The notes: a model not told the origin generated them from the letters alone. A stretch of 64,000 nucleotides of DNA from DAOUJW01 sp034421015 (GCA_034421015.1 DAOUKT010000015.1:103608-167607); one strand, 5' to 3'. Positions 29,508 to 39,407 are shown, counted from the first letter of the stretch. Numbers and translations are program-made.

Positions 29508-32279
29508 CTAGTTCACTGTGAAGGTGGACCCCTGGAGGGTCTTGGTGACCTCAATGCGCACGGGGAAGGCCTCCTTCAGCTCCTCAATGTGGGTGATGAC
29601 GATGATCCTCTGAAAGTCGTCTTGGATGGCGTTTATGGCGTCCACCAGCTTCTCCAGGCCGGACGCGTCCTGGCTACCGAAACCCTCGTCTATGAACAGC
29701 GTGGGCAGGGGAGCGCCGGAGCGGTGCGCCAGCAGCCGGGACAGCGCGATGCGCAGGGCGAAGTTGATGCGGAACGCCTCTCCACCGCTGTAGGTCTCGT
29801 AGCTGCGGGTGCCCAACTCGTCGGATATTTTGATGTCCAGGGTCTCGATGGGGTCGCCTCCGCTGCTGCGCCTCTCCCGCTGCGTCTCCAGCTTGAGGCT
29901 CATGCGGTGGTCGCTTACGCGGCCGAGGATGTCGTTGGCCTGGCTCTCCAGCTCCGGGATGGCCTGCTCAATGAGAAGGGCCTGGATGCCCCCTTTGCCA
30001 AAGGCCGACGACAGCTGGTCGTACACACCCTTCCGAAAGGACGCGTCGGACAGGGCGATGTCGCACTCTTCGCGTCGCTCCTCCATTTCGCGGCAGCGGT
30101 CCAGACGCGCCTGCGCCTCACCCAGGTCTTTCAGTAGCTGCTGCCGTCGATTCTTGACGACTTCCAGACAGTCCCTGGCTTCCTGCAATGAGGCGAGGAT
30201 GCCCGGCAGGGACGATACCGCTTCTCTCAGAGGTGGCATTGCGTCTGACATACCCTGCAGCCGGAGGCGGCTTTCCGCCAGCAGCGACTCCTCGGACTCA
30301 AGGGATTCAGTGAGCCGGGCAACGAGGCCGCCCGCGGCCCTGGCCTCCTCAACCTCCCTTGTGAGGTTGTCGCGGCGATCCTCCGCCTGCGAACGCTCCC
30401 TGCGCCTCTCGCTCTCCAGTCTATCCAGCTCTTTCTCTATGCCGCCTTGCTCCGACTCCGCCTCCCGGATGTCCGCCTCGTTCTGCAGGTGGGAGCTTTG
30501 TATGCCCGGCAGGGCATCGACGGCCTCCCTCAGACAGGGCATGGCGTCCTGTACCTCGCCCAGCCTCAGGCGGCCTTCTGAAAGCAGCGTCTCCTCGAAC
30601 TCCAGGGAGGCGGCAAGCCGTTTCGCCTCCTCGCCGGCCGCCGTGGCCTGCTCAACTTCCCGGGTCAGGCCATCCCTCCGCTCCTGGGCTGCCGCCTGCT
30701 CCTTCCGCCGTTCGCTCTCGATGCGGCTCAGGTCTTCTTCCAGGCCCGACGCTTCCTGCTCCATCTTTCTTATGACAGCCTGGTTCTTGCGATGGGCGTT
30801 GGCCTTCTCGATGCCCTGGGCCCGGAAGGTCGAGGCCAGGTGCAGGCAGCCCTCCGCTCCGAGTATGTTGTCGCACAGGGGGCACGTGGCCCCGTTCTCG
30901 TCCGGGCCACCGGCCTTCTCAAGAAGGTCCACCTTCTCCTTAAGGTCATCCATCTCCGCCTTGAGGCGTGCGTTCTCGCTGCCAAGGTAGCGGGCTTCAG
31001 TCTGAAGCTCCTGTATGCGCTCCCTGCGACTCTCGGACTCCGCGGACGGAGCGGCAAGCTCCGAAAGGCGCGCTGCAGCCTGGGCGAGAGTGGTCTCCAG
31101 AGAGGACATATTGTCAGCCTGGGACCTCAGCCGTTCCAGACTCTTCACGTCCCTTGCTGCCCTGGACTCACGCTCCGCAATCTCGTCGCTCGCCCGCTTC
31201 TCCTCCCGCTCCAGCCTCTCCAACTCCTGCTGAAGGCCCTGGAGCCTCAGGCGCTCCTCTCTCAGCGAGGCGCCGGCGTCCCGCAGGCGGCCGGCGTCGG
31301 CCTGAAGCTCGCGTATGCGCTCGCCGAGACTCTCGGCCTCCGGCGACGGCGCGGCAAGCTCCTCCAGCCGCGTCCTCACCTGGCCGAGGTCGGCTTCCAG
31401 AGCATCCATCCGGGACGCTTTGTCGCGGGCTTCCTGAAGCTGCCTTGCCAGGTCTGCCGTCCTGGACTCGCGGTCCCCGGTCTCTTGCCGTATGCGCTGG
31501 GTCTCCTGCTCCAGCCTGTCCAGGTCCTGCTGGAGGCCCTGCAGCCTCATGGACTCCCCCTGGAGAGACTCCACGTCGGCCTCAATGCTTCTCTCCTCGC
31601 GCTCCGCGACGGCAAGCTCCGACTGTATCCCGGACAGGCGCGCCTCGTGCTCCTCCTTGCGGGCTAGCTCGCGGTCTATGCCGGCGATCTCCGTCTGGAA
31701 TCGCTCCGTCGCTCTCTCCTGCTCCCTGGACTCCCCGCGGGCCTTGTCGGCGAGGCGGTCGTACCAGGAGAGGTCCAGCACCTCGCCCAGGACCTCCTTG
31801 CGCCTGGCTGCTCCGCTGGTGGTGAACATGTCGGCGCGGCCCTGGAGGATGAATGCGCTGTTCACAAAGGTCTCGTAGTCCATGTGCAGGATGGAGCGAA
31901 TACGCGCCTCCGTCTCACGCACCGAGTTGCCGGTGACCGGTTGCGGCCCGTCCTCCGTGACCAGGTGAAGCTCCAGGATTGTCGATCCCGACCGTCCCCC
32001 GGCGGTGCGGGCGTGTCTCCTGGACACCCTGTATCGCTCCTCACCGGCCTGGAACTCCAGGTCCACCTGCATCTCGCTTTCGCCCTGGAATATTAGCTCC
32101 TCCTGCGTCCTGACCCGGGAGTGGCCCCACAGCGCCCAGGTGATGGCGTCGAGCAGCGCCGACTTGCCGTGGCCGTTGTCGCCGCACAGGCAGGCGACGT
32201 GGACGCCCTCCAGGTCCAGCGTGGGGACGCTGTCCCGGTACGACAGGAAGTTCCTTACCGATAGCCTTATTGGTATCAC
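29508..32279 (-). CDS. sbcC: Rad50/SbcC-like SMC-type ATPase
   Basis: A 923-residue ABC ATPase. Walker A is GDNGHGKSALLDAITWALWG near residues 33-52; a coiled coil runs from about 190 to 730, split by a zinc hook CPLCDN near 466. The coil regions contain repeated blocks (LRLQGLQQELERLE and SLESEESLLAESRLRLQ, with close copies). The C-terminal lobe has the signature TYSGGEAFRINFALRIALSRLL, then Walker B TLFIDEGFGSQD. Rad50 works with Mre11/SbcD nuclease in double-strand-break and hairpin processing; sbcD is not in the window. The gene symbol is by family similarity. Confidence 0.88.
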   Translation of the reverse strand: MIPIRLSVRNFLSYRDSVPTLDLEGVHVACLCGDNGHGKSALLDAITWALWGHSRVRTQEELIFQGESEMQVDLEFQAGEERYRVSRRHARTAGGRSGSTILELHLVTEDGPQPVTGNSVRETEARIRSILHMDYETFVNSAFILQGRADMFTTSGAARRKEVLGEVLDLSWYDRLADKARGESREQERATERFQTEIAGIDRELARKEEHEARLSGIQSELAVAEREERSIEADVESLQGESMRLQGLQQDLDRLEQETQRIRQETGDRESRTADLARQLQEARDKASRMDALEADLGQVRTRLEELAAPSPEAESLGERIRELQADAGRLRDAGASLREERLRLQGLQQELERLEREEKRASDEIAERESRAARDVKSLERLRSQADNMSSLETTLAQAAARLSELAAPSAESESRRERIQELQTEARYLGSENARLKAEMDDLKEKVDLLEKAGGPDENGATCPLCDNILGAEGCLHLASTFRAQGIEKANAHRKNQAVIRKMEQEASGLEEDLSRIESERRKEQAAAQERRDGLTREVEQATAAGEEAKRLAASLEFEETLLSEGRLRLGEVQDAMPCLREAVDALPGIQSSHLQNEADIREAESEQGGIEKELDRLESERRRERSQAEDRRDNLTREVEEARAAGGLVARLTESLESEESLLAESRLRLQGMSDAMPPLREAVSSLPGILASLQEARDCLEVVKNRRQQLLKDLGEAQARLDRCREMEERREECDIALSDASFRKGVYDQLSSAFGKGGIQALLIEQAIPELESQANDILGRVSDHRMSLKLETQRERRSSGGDPIETLDIKISDELGTRSYETYSGGEAFRINFALRIALSRLLAHRSGAPLPTLFIDEGFGSQDASGLEKLVDAINAIQDDFQRIIVITHIEELKEAFPVRIEVTKTLQGSTFTVN

Positions 32280-32382
32280 GCTGTTTCCGATTTCCGTGGA
32301 ATCCGTGGCTGGCCGATGCGCCCGCCTTCACGAGAATATCAGCACACATCGGGCATTCAATGCAATATGATTGCCCGCCGCT

Positions 32383-32411
32383 TTGACGGATATATGATGT
32401 GTCACTAAACT
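32383..32411 (+). promoter_or_regulatory. Promoter of pncB
   Basis: TTGACG at 32383-32388, 17-bp spacer, TAAACT at 32406-32411. pncB starts 41 bases downstream with GGGGAGGGG just before its ATG. Confidence 0.65.
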
Positions 32412-32451
32412 TACCACATAACGCATCTGCTAGAGTCAAGAGGGGAGGGGT

Positions 32452-33825
32452 ATGGACAAGCCGGGCGCCCTGTCGGCCGAGGACGCGGCCCTTTTCACAG
32501 ACCTGTACGAGCTGACCATGGCCCAGAGCTACTTCCGGGAGGCCATGAACTCCCAGGCGACCTTCAGCCTCTTTGTGCGCCCGTCCCGGGTCAGGAGGTC
32601 ATACCTTGTATCCGCCGGGCTTGAGGACGTGCTGCGATACCTTGAGGCCTTCTCATTCTCCCCCGGGGCCATAGACTATCTCCGCTCCACCGGCACGTTC
32701 ACGGACGATTTCCTGGACTTCCTGGGCAGCCTGCGGTTCACCGGCCGCGTCCGGGCCATTCCCGAGGGACGCCTCTACTTCCACAACGAGCCGGTACTTG
32801 AGGTGACCGCGCCAATCATAGAAGCGCAGATCGTTGAGACCCTGGTCATCAACCAGGTCAACCTCCAGAGCCTCATCGCCACCAAGGCGGCGCGCTGCAT
32901 CTGGGCCGGTGGCGGCAGGTCGCTGGTGGACTTCTCGCTGAGGCGCGCCCACGGCGTGGACGCGGGCATGAAGGCCGCCCGCAGCAGCTACATGGTGGGG
33001 TTCAGCTCCACCAGCAACGTCCTGGCGGGCAGGGCCTACGGGCTGCCCATTGCAGGCACGATGGCCCACTCCTACGTCACCAGCTTTGAGCGTGAAATCG
33101 ACGCTTTCAGGGCCTACGCCGAGGCCTTCCCCGACGATGCCGTCCTGCTGCTGGACACCTACGACACCGTGGCGGCAGCGGCCAAGGCGGCCACGGTGGG
33201 CCGGGAGATGGAGGCGCGGGGCCACCGTCTGCGGGCGGTGCGTCTGGACAGCGGAGACCTGGCCGCGCTCAGCCGGGAGGTGCGCCGCACGCTGGACGAC
33301 GCCAGTCTGGACTATGTGAGGATACTGGCCAGCGGCGGGCTGGACGAGTACGGGGTTGAGGAGCTTGTGCGGGCGGGAGCGCCCATCGACGGATTTGGCG
33401 TTGGCACGCGCATGGCCGTGTCGGGGGACGCCCCGTGGCTGGACGCGGCCTACAAGCTGGTGAAGTACGCCGGGCGTCCGGTCCTCAAACTCAGCACGGG
33501 CAAGGTCTCCCTTGCCGACGAGAAGCAGGTCTTTCGGCTACGGGACTCCGGCGGACGGCTCCGTGGAGACATTATCGGGCTTTCTGACGATGCGCTGCCC
33601 GAGCCGGGCGCGGAGCCGCTGTTGCAGACCTTCATGGAGAACGGCGAGATCGTCGCGCCGCTGCCAGGAATAGAGGAGCTTCGCGAGAGATTCCGTCAGG
33701 AGTTCGGCTCCCTGGACGACCGGTTCAAGGCCGTCAGAAAGCCGTCAAAGTACCCGGTCAGGCTGAGCAGACGGCTGCGCCGTCTGCAGAGGGAGCTTAC
33801 GGAGCGGTTGGGGCAGGGCAACTGA
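32452..33825 (+). CDS. pncB: Nicotinate phosphoribosyltransferase
   Basis: A 457-residue enzyme of NAD salvage, making nicotinate mononucleotide from nicotinate, PRPP and ATP. Motifs: ALFTDLYELTMAQSYF near 14-29, FSLFVRPSR, ETLVINQVNLQSLIATKAAR near 124-143, DFSLRRAHG, GTMAHSYVTSF near 203 with the phosphohistidine, RLDSGDLAALSREVR near 264, ILASGGLDEYG and DGFGVGTRMAVS near 307. Length and order match the family. It complements nadA/nadC at 16-19 kb. Confidence 0.93.
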   Translation: MDKPGALSAEDAALFTDLYELTMAQSYFREAMNSQATFSLFVRPSRVRRSYLVSAGLEDVLRYLEAFSFSPGAIDYLRSTGTFTDDFLDFLGSLRFTGRVRAIPEGRLYFHNEPVLEVTAPIIEAQIVETLVINQVNLQSLIATKAARCIWAGGGRSLVDFSLRRAHGVDAGMKAARSSYMVGFSSTSNVLAGRAYGLPIAGTMAHSYVTSFEREIDAFRAYAEAFPDDAVLLLDTYDTVAAAAKAATVGREMEARGHRLRAVRLDSGDLAALSREVRRTLDDASLDYVRILASGGLDEYGVEELVRAGAPIDGFGVGTRMAVSGDAPWLDAAYKLVKYAGRPVLKLSTGKVSLADEKQVFRLRDSGGRLRGDIIGLSDDALPEPGAEPLLQTFMENGEIVAPLPGIEELRERFRQEFGSLDDRFKAVRKPSKYPVRLSRRLRRLQRELTERLGQGN

Positions 33826-33835
33826 GGCCGGTGGC

Positions 33836-34324
33836 TTACCCCAGGTCTATCTGCACCCCGTACCGCACCCTGACGTCCCTTGCCATTGCCACGTCCACAA
33901 ATCCTTCCAGCCGCCACTCGATTTTCGCCACGCTGACACGCGGAGGGGCCTGGGCGCTGATTTGCAGGTCAGCCTCAATCTGGACGGCCGCGTCGCGCTG
34001 GAGGGTAGCGCTGTCGAGAATGGGCACGCTGCTGTGCACAAAGGTGTCCTTCTCCTCTTTCTTCACCCTCCGCCGCAGCAGGGGCGGGCTGACGAACACC
34101 TCTCCGGGGTTCCGGTGTGAGGTCATGCTGGGCCGCCCGGGGGACATCACCGTGTAGCTCAGGATGAAGTCCTCTTCGCACACCAGGTCCAGCCGCGCCT
34201 CCCTCACCGCCGTGTCCCTTCTGGGCGTCAGCTCCACCAGGACGTGGATGGTATCGCCCAGGGCGTAGGGCCGGTTGTCGAAGGTCAGCCGCATGTCCAG
34301 TGGGTACAATCTGCTCAGGGCCAT
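33836..34324 (-). CDS. Hypothetical protein, arrestin/Spo0M-like beta fold possible
   Basis: A 162-residue protein from ATG 34324 (MALSRLYPLDMRLTFDN) with GGAGTG 9 bases upstream; the longer frame to 34504 would run through the argJ start and is rejected. A pattern of alternating strands (YALGDTIHVLVELTPRRD, EARLDLVCEED, IEADLQISAQAPPRVSVAKIEWRLEG split) looks like an arrestin N-domain or Spo0M-like protein. Function unknown; divergent from argJ, convergent with pncB. Confidence 0.6.
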   Translation of the reverse strand: MALSRLYPLDMRLTFDNRPYALGDTIHVLVELTPRRDTAVREARLDLVCEEDFILSYTVMSPGRPSMTSHRNPGEVFVSPPLLRRRVKKEEKDTFVHSSVPILDSATLQRDAAVQIEADLQISAQAPPRVSVAKIEWRLEGFVDVAMARDVRVRYGVQIDLG

Positions 34325-34369
34325 TGACTTGTTCACTCCGGTACGTGGGTCTCGATGGTTGAATCGCCC

Positions 34370-34390
34370 AGGGATGAGGGCCTCATCCCT
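34370..34390. promoter_or_regulatory. 21-bp perfect palindrome upstream of argJ, operator candidate
   Basis: Ten-base arms AGGGATGAGG (34370-34379) and CCTCATCCCT (34381-34390) around a single G. It ends 12 bp before the argJ -35 box, between divergent genes. It does not look like an AT-rich ARG box. No T-run follows. Function inferred from symmetry only. Confidence 0.45.
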
Positions 34391-34402
34391 CTGTTGAGAC
34401 CT

Positions 34403-34431
34403 TTTGCTATGCTCTAGTATAGTGTTATACT
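34403..34431 (+). promoter_or_regulatory. Promoter of the arginine operon
   Basis: TTTGCT at 34403-34408 with a 17-bp spacer (or TTGCTA with 16) to TATACT at 34426-34431, preceded by TGT (extended -10). argJ starts 35 bases downstream. Confidence 0.65.
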
Positions 34432-34466
34432 GCAATTTGCTCCAAGAGTGAAAGGGTGAGGCTGCA

Positions 34467-35687
34467 TTGACAATCGAAATCAAGTGGCTGGAAGACGGCA
34501 CCATTACGTCACCCAGGGGGTTCCATGCGGGAGGCGTCTACGCCGGCATCAAGACGTACGCCGAGGATAAGCTCGATCTTGGCGTAGTGCGCTCTGAGAC
34601 GCCCTGCAACGCGGCCGGCACGTTTACCACCAACAAGCTGAGGTCGCCCTCCGTTGTCTTGGACGAGCGGCGAGTGGCTGCGGGCCGCGCCCAGGCCATC
34701 GTCTGCAACAGCGGCGTCGCCAACGCGTGCGTGGGCGAGCAGGGGATGAAGGACGCCGTCGAGATGGCCGCACTGGTTGCCGGCCGCTTCGACCTTGACC
34801 CCGAGCTGGTCCTGCCCATGAGCACGGGCGTGGTCGGAGTTGAGCTTCCCATGGGCCTGATACGCGACGGCATGAAGGGCATTGAGCTCAAGGCCGACGG
34901 CGGCCATGACATGGCCCGGGCCATTCAGACCACTGACACCCGCTCCAAGGAGGGGGCCGTGACCTTCTCCGCCGGCGGCAGCGACTACACCATAGGCGGC
35001 ATTGCCAAGGGGTCGGGCATGGTGCACCCCAACATGGCTACGATGTTGTCCTTCCTGGCCACGGACGCGCCGGTGGAGAGCGCCTTTCTCAGGGAGTCGC
35101 TGAAGAAGGCTGTGGACAAGTCGTTCAACATGATCACTATTGACGGCGACACCAGCACCAACGACAGCGTGATACTGCTGGCAAACGGCATGGCCGGCGG
35201 CGAAGAGATAGGCCCTCAGAGCGGGCCTGCGGCGGAGGCGTTCATGGACGCTCTGAACGAGGTGTGCACCTACCTGGCAAAGGAGATAGTCAGGGACGGC
35301 GAGGGCGTCAGCAAGCTCATTGAGGTCGCCGTGGACGGAGCGCTAACCGAAGCAGACGCGAGCATGGCGGCGCGCGCCGTAACCTCCTCATCGCTGGTCA
35401 AGAGCGCGATTCACGGAGCGGACCCCAACTGGGGGCGCATCATAGTCGCGCTGGGGTACAGTGGCGCCGAGGTCATCGAGGAGCGGATAGCCCTCCACAT
35501 CAACGGAGTGTGCATAATGGACCAGGGCCGGCCCGTCCCGTTCCTGCGAGACGCCGTGTCGGCTTCCATGAAAGGAAGCGAGACGTCCATCCGCCTCAGC
35601 CTGAACATGGGGGAGGCGACGGCCACGGCCTGGGGCTGCAACCTGAGCGAGGAGTACGTGACCTTCAACAGCGCCTACACAACCTGA
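34467..35687 (+). CDS. argJ: Bifunctional ornithine acetyltransferase/N-acetylglutamate synthase
   Basis: A 406-residue ArgJ from a TTG. Motifs: GFHAGGVYAGIK near 18-29, AGTFTTNKLRSPSV near 50, VCNSGVANACVGEQG near 78-92, MSTGVVGVELP near 116, and the autoprocessing site KGSGMVHPNMATMLSF near 185-200, where cleavage before the Thr makes alpha and beta chains. It transfers acetyl from acetylornithine to glutamate, so the pathway is cyclic; the same protein may also use acetyl-CoA. First gene of the arginine operon. Confidence 0.95.
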   Translation: MTIEIKWLEDGTITSPRGFHAGGVYAGIKTYAEDKLDLGVVRSETPCNAAGTFTTNKLRSPSVVLDERRVAAGRAQAIVCNSGVANACVGEQGMKDAVEMAALVAGRFDLDPELVLPMSTGVVGVELPMGLIRDGMKGIELKADGGHDMARAIQTTDTRSKEGAVTFSAGGSDYTIGGIAKGSGMVHPNMATMLSFLATDAPVESAFLRESLKKAVDKSFNMITIDGDTSTNDSVILLANGMAGGEEIGPQSGPAAEAFMDALNEVCTYLAKEIVRDGEGVSKLIEVAVDGALTEADASMAARAVTSSSLVKSAIHGADPNWGRIIVALGYSGAEVIEERIALHINGVCIMDQGRPVPFLRDAVSASMKGSETSIRLSLNMGEATATAWGCNLSEEYVTFNSAYTT

Positions 35688-35727
35688 TTCAGGCGTTCCG
35701 TTCATCTGAAGCCTTCTGCAATTTCCT

Positions 35728-36534
35728 ATGGCAAATCCGAACTCCACAGCTACCCCTTCCATGGTGGTCAAGATTGGCGGGAGCATCCTCGGCAGTGAGG
35801 ACACCACGCTGGAGGATCTGGTAGCCCTTCAACAGAGGGGCGCCACGCCCGTTGTGGTGCACGGCGGGGGCCAGGTCATCTCCGAATGGATGGGCAAGGT
35901 TGGAGCGCAGCCGCAGTTCGTCCGGGGGCTGCGGGTAACAGACGCCGCCAGCATGGAGATAGTGTCGGCTGTTCTCTGCGGTCTCGTCAACAAGGAGCTG
36001 GTGTCGTCCATACAGTCCCTGGGGGGCAGGGCCCTTGGCATGAGCGGCGTGGACGGCTCGATGCTTCAGGGCCGCATCCTCGACCCGGACCTGGGTTACG
36101 TGGGCCAGGTCGTGAGCGTGGACACCGGCCCCATCCTGGGCGCGCTGGCCGCAGGCTACATGCCTGTCATCGCGCCGGTTGCCGTGCACGTCAGCGACTC
36201 CTCGGAGAACAGCGGCGTCCTCCTGAACGTGAACGGGGACACGGCGGCCGGGGAGATTGCCAGGGCGCTGAACGCGGAGTCAATGGTGTTCCTGACGGAC
36301 GTTGAGGGAGTCCTCAACTCCGACCAGAGCCTCATCAGCAGTCTCACCACGGATGAGGGACAGGCCCTGATCCAGGCTGGAACGGTTGCAGGGGGCATGG
36401 TGCCCAAGATGGAAGCGTGCCTGCGGGCGCTGGAGGGCGTGAGTGTGGCCCAGATCTCTGACGGGAGAAAGAGCCGGGCCCTGCTGGACTTCATGGAGGG
36501 GCGCACCTCCGGCACAAGGATAGGTCAGGCGTAA
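35728..36534 (+). CDS. argB: Acetylglutamate kinase
   Basis: A 268-residue amino-acid kinase: VVKIGGSILG near 13-22, PVVVHGGGQVISEWM near 44-58, RGLRVTDAASMEIV near 70, NVNGDTAAGEIARALNAESMVFLTDVEGVL (split) near 168-197 and GGMVPKMEACLRAL near 222. It phosphorylates N-acetylglutamate and is the usual point of arginine feedback. There is no clear ribosome site before the ATG. Its stop overlaps the UPF0182 start by one base (TAATG). Confidence 0.94.
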   Translation: MANPNSTATPSMVVKIGGSILGSEDTTLEDLVALQQRGATPVVVHGGGQVISEWMGKVGAQPQFVRGLRVTDAASMEIVSAVLCGLVNKELVSSIQSLGGRALGMSGVDGSMLQGRILDPDLGYVGQVVSVDTGPILGALAAGYMPVIAPVAVHVSDSSENSGVLLNVNGDTAAGEIARALNAESMVFLTDVEGVLNSDQSLISSLTTDEGQALIQAGTVAGGMVPKMEACLRALEGVSVAQISDGRKSRALLDFMEGRTSGTRIGQA

Positions 36535-39407
36535 TGGCATCCTTCAGAGGCAACTCGGACGACGGTCCCTTCGCAGCGCCGGACGGCGACGACTGGGCGC
36601 TGCCCCTTGACCCGCGGCCACTGATCAAGTGGGGGCTAATAATCGGCGCGGTCATAGGCTTGCTGGTGGTGGCCAACCTGCTCCGCCAGATATACACCAA
36701 CTGGCTCTGGTTCACCGACCTCGACTACAGCGACGTCTATCTCCGGGTGCTGACCACAAAGGTCTGGCTGTTCTTCCTCGGGGCCTTTGCCTTCACGCTG
36801 ATCATAGTCCCGAACGCCATATTCGCCTACAAATCATCAAAGGGCGAGGCGGGCATTCCCGTTTCGCAGCAGGTGTACGACGTCATCACGCAGCTTTTCA
36901 GGTGGGGCATTGCCCTGGCGATATTCCTGCTTGCAATCATATTCGGGTCACTCGTGAGCGGGCAGTGGGAGACCCTGCTGCGCTTTATCAACGAGGTGCC
37001 CTTCACCACTGTGGACCCGGCCTCCGGCCAGAACATCCTCGCCCAGGACCCGGTCTTCAACAAGAACGTGGCGTTCTACGTCTTCACGCTTCCGGTGCAC
37101 AGCCTTGCCCAGGGCTGGCTGCTGGGGGCGTTGATCGTAACGCTGGTGGGTTCGGCCGCCATATACATGCTGAACCTGAGCCTCAGGGGCGTGACGATAG
37201 CAGTCGGGATTACGCCCAGAATGATTGCCCACGCCTCAATACTCCTGGGGCTGCTGCTGCTGGTAACAACCTGGAACAACTGGATAGAGATTCACAAGCT
37301 CCTGTTCTCGCCCAGCGGGGCCATTTTCGGCGCAGGGTACACGGAACTTAACGCCAGATTACCGGCGTTGCGCATCCTCCTGGTTATCAGCGCGGTCGTT
37401 GGACTGCTGCTCCTTGCCAACGCCCGCTTCCGCTCCACGCGGCTCATCGTCGCGTCGATAGGCGTCTGGGTGGCGGCGGCGATTATCGTGGGCAACGTCT
37501 ATCCGGCCCTGGTGCAGCGTTTCCAGGTCAACCCCAATGAGCTTGAAAGAGAGCGGGAGTACATACCTCGCAGCATCGACTTCACGCGGCAGGGCTTCGC
37601 GCTCAACAGGATAGAGGAGGAGGACTACAACCTTGCCACCATCTCCTCCGGGGACGAGGCCGGCGAGCTCGCGCCGCTGTCCGCCGCGACGGTCGCTGCA
37701 AACCCTGAGTCAATCGACAACATAAGGCTGTGGGACCACAGGCCACTGAGGAGCGTCTACAACCAGATACAGGTCTTCCGCGCCTACTACAGGTACGTAG
37801 ACGTGGACGTGGACCGCTACGTGATAAACGGGCAGACGCGGCAGGTGATGCTGGGCGCACGGGAGCTGTTCCCCGAGGACCTGCCGGAGGAGTCCCAGTC
37901 CTGGGTCAACCGCCGCCTGCAGTTCACCCACGGCTTCGGTGTGGCCATGAGCCCCACAACCGAGTTCACCACTGAGGGACGCCCGGATTTCTTCATCAAG
38001 GACATTCCGCCGGGGCCGGGCAAGGAGACCCTCGCCGGACTGGTTCCGGAGGTCACCCAGCCCCAGATTTACTACGGGGAGAACAGCGCCAACTACGTAA
38101 TAGTCAACTCCCTGGAACCGGAGTTTGACTACCCGGCAATTGATACGGACTCGCCCATACGCACCAGCTACGCCGGTGAGGGAGGAATACACATCAGCTC
38201 TCTGCTGCGCCGGATGGCCTACGCCTGGGAGTTCGCCGACATCAACATTCTCATCAGCGGCGCCTTGGGCCCGGACAGCCGCATCCAGTACAGGCGCGAG
38301 ATCCAGGACAGGGTCAGGGAGATAGCTCCCTTCCTCATGCTGGACCATGACCCGTATCTGGTCGTGGCGGACGGCAAGCTGTGGTGGATGCAGGACGCCT
38401 ACACCACAACCAGCCAGTACCCCTACTCCGACCCGTACCAGGATGAGTTCAACTACATCCGCAACAGCGTTAAAGTCGTGATAGACGCCTACAACGGGGA
38501 CACGGACTTCTACATCTTCGACGAGGACGACGCCATCGTGCGCACCTATGACAAGGTGTTCCCAACCCTGTTCAAGCCCAAGAGCGAGATGCCGGAGTCC
38601 CTCCGCAGCCACATCCGCTATCCCCAGGACTTTTTCTCCATCCAGGCGGAGAAGTACCTGTTGTACCACATGCGCGACACAATCGACTTCTACAACCGCG
38701 AGGACCCCTGGAGCGTGCCCCGGGAGCTGTTCTTTGAGACTGAGCAGCCAATGGAGCCCTACTACGTCATAATGAAGCTCCCCGGCGAGGAGGAGGAGGA
38801 GTTTGTGCTTCTGCTCCCCTTTACACCCCTGGACAAACCCAACCAGGTGGCGTGGCTGGCCGCCCGGAGCGATGACGACAAGGGCCAGTACGGCTCGTTG
38901 AAGTCCTTCCTGTTCCCCAAGGGTACCCAGGTTGACGGCCCGGAGCAGGTGGAAGCCCGCATCGACAACGACTTCACCATCAAGCAGCAGTTCACCCTTC
39001 TGTGCCAGAGGGGGGCCAGGTGCATCCGGGGCAACCTGCTTGTCATTCCCATTGTCCACGAGGACGAGCAGTTCCTGATGTACGTGGAGCCGCTGTACAT
39101 CCAGGCGGAGAACATCGCCTTCCCGGAGCTGAAGCAGGTCATTGTTGCAGACGCAAAGAAGGTGGTGATGGAGGACTCCCTCTGGAGCGCCCTGAACGCC
39201 CTTGTGGAGGGAGACCTGCCGGACGACACATTGCCTCCCGATGCGGCTGGACCACCGGATGCGACTACGCCACCGGGCGACGGCCCTCCGGCGATCACCG
39301 ACGCGGAGGACTTGAAGGAAGCAATTGACGAGATTCGCCAGGCCCTGGACAGGCTTGAAGAGGCCCTGGATGAGATTCTACAGCCTACGGAAGGAGGCGC
39401 CCAATGA
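36534..39407 (+). CDS. UPF0182-family integral membrane protein
   Basis: A 957-residue protein with about seven transmembrane segments in the first 330 residues (for example LIKWGLIIGAVIGLLVVANL, then FFLGAFAFTLIIVPNAIFAY). A long outside domain follows, with YIPRSIDFTRQGFALNRIEEEDYN, WDHRPLRSVYNQIQVFRAYYRYVDVDVDRY (split), VSPTTEFT-like and YPQDFFSIQAEKYLLYHM motifs typical of UPF0182. A Pro/Asp-rich linker near 905-922 and a terminal amphipathic helix end it. Function of the family is unknown. It overlaps argB by one base and argD by four, so it is fully embedded in the arginine operon. Confidence 0.9.
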   Translation: MASFRGNSDDGPFAAPDGDDWALPLDPRPLIKWGLIIGAVIGLLVVANLLRQIYTNWLWFTDLDYSDVYLRVLTTKVWLFFLGAFAFTLIIVPNAIFAYKSSKGEAGIPVSQQVYDVITQLFRWGIALAIFLLAIIFGSLVSGQWETLLRFINEVPFTTVDPASGQNILAQDPVFNKNVAFYVFTLPVHSLAQGWLLGALIVTLVGSAAIYMLNLSLRGVTIAVGITPRMIAHASILLGLLLLVTTWNNWIEIHKLLFSPSGAIFGAGYTELNARLPALRILLVISAVVGLLLLANARFRSTRLIVASIGVWVAAAIIVGNVYPALVQRFQVNPNELEREREYIPRSIDFTRQGFALNRIEEEDYNLATISSGDEAGELAPLSAATVAANPESIDNIRLWDHRPLRSVYNQIQVFRAYYRYVDVDVDRYVINGQTRQVMLGARELFPEDLPEESQSWVNRRLQFTHGFGVAMSPTTEFTTEGRPDFFIKDIPPGPGKETLAGLVPEVTQPQIYYGENSANYVIVNSLEPEFDYPAIDTDSPIRTSYAGEGGIHISSLLRRMAYAWEFADINILISGALGPDSRIQYRREIQDRVREIAPFLMLDHDPYLVVADGKLWWMQDAYTTTSQYPYSDPYQDEFNYIRNSVKVVIDAYNGDTDFYIFDEDDAIVRTYDKVFPTLFKPKSEMPESLRSHIRYPQDFFSIQAEKYLLYHMRDTIDFYNREDPWSVPRELFFETEQPMEPYYVIMKLPGEEEEEFVLLLPFTPLDKPNQVAWLAARSDDDKGQYGSLKSFLFPKGTQVDGPEQVEARIDNDFTIKQQFTLLCQRGARCIRGNLLVIPIVHEDEQFLMYVEPLYIQAENIAFPELKQVIVADAKKVVMEDSLWSALNALVEGDLPDDTLPPDAAGPPDATTPPGDGPPAITDAEDLKEAIDEIRQALDRLEEALDEILQPTEGGAQ

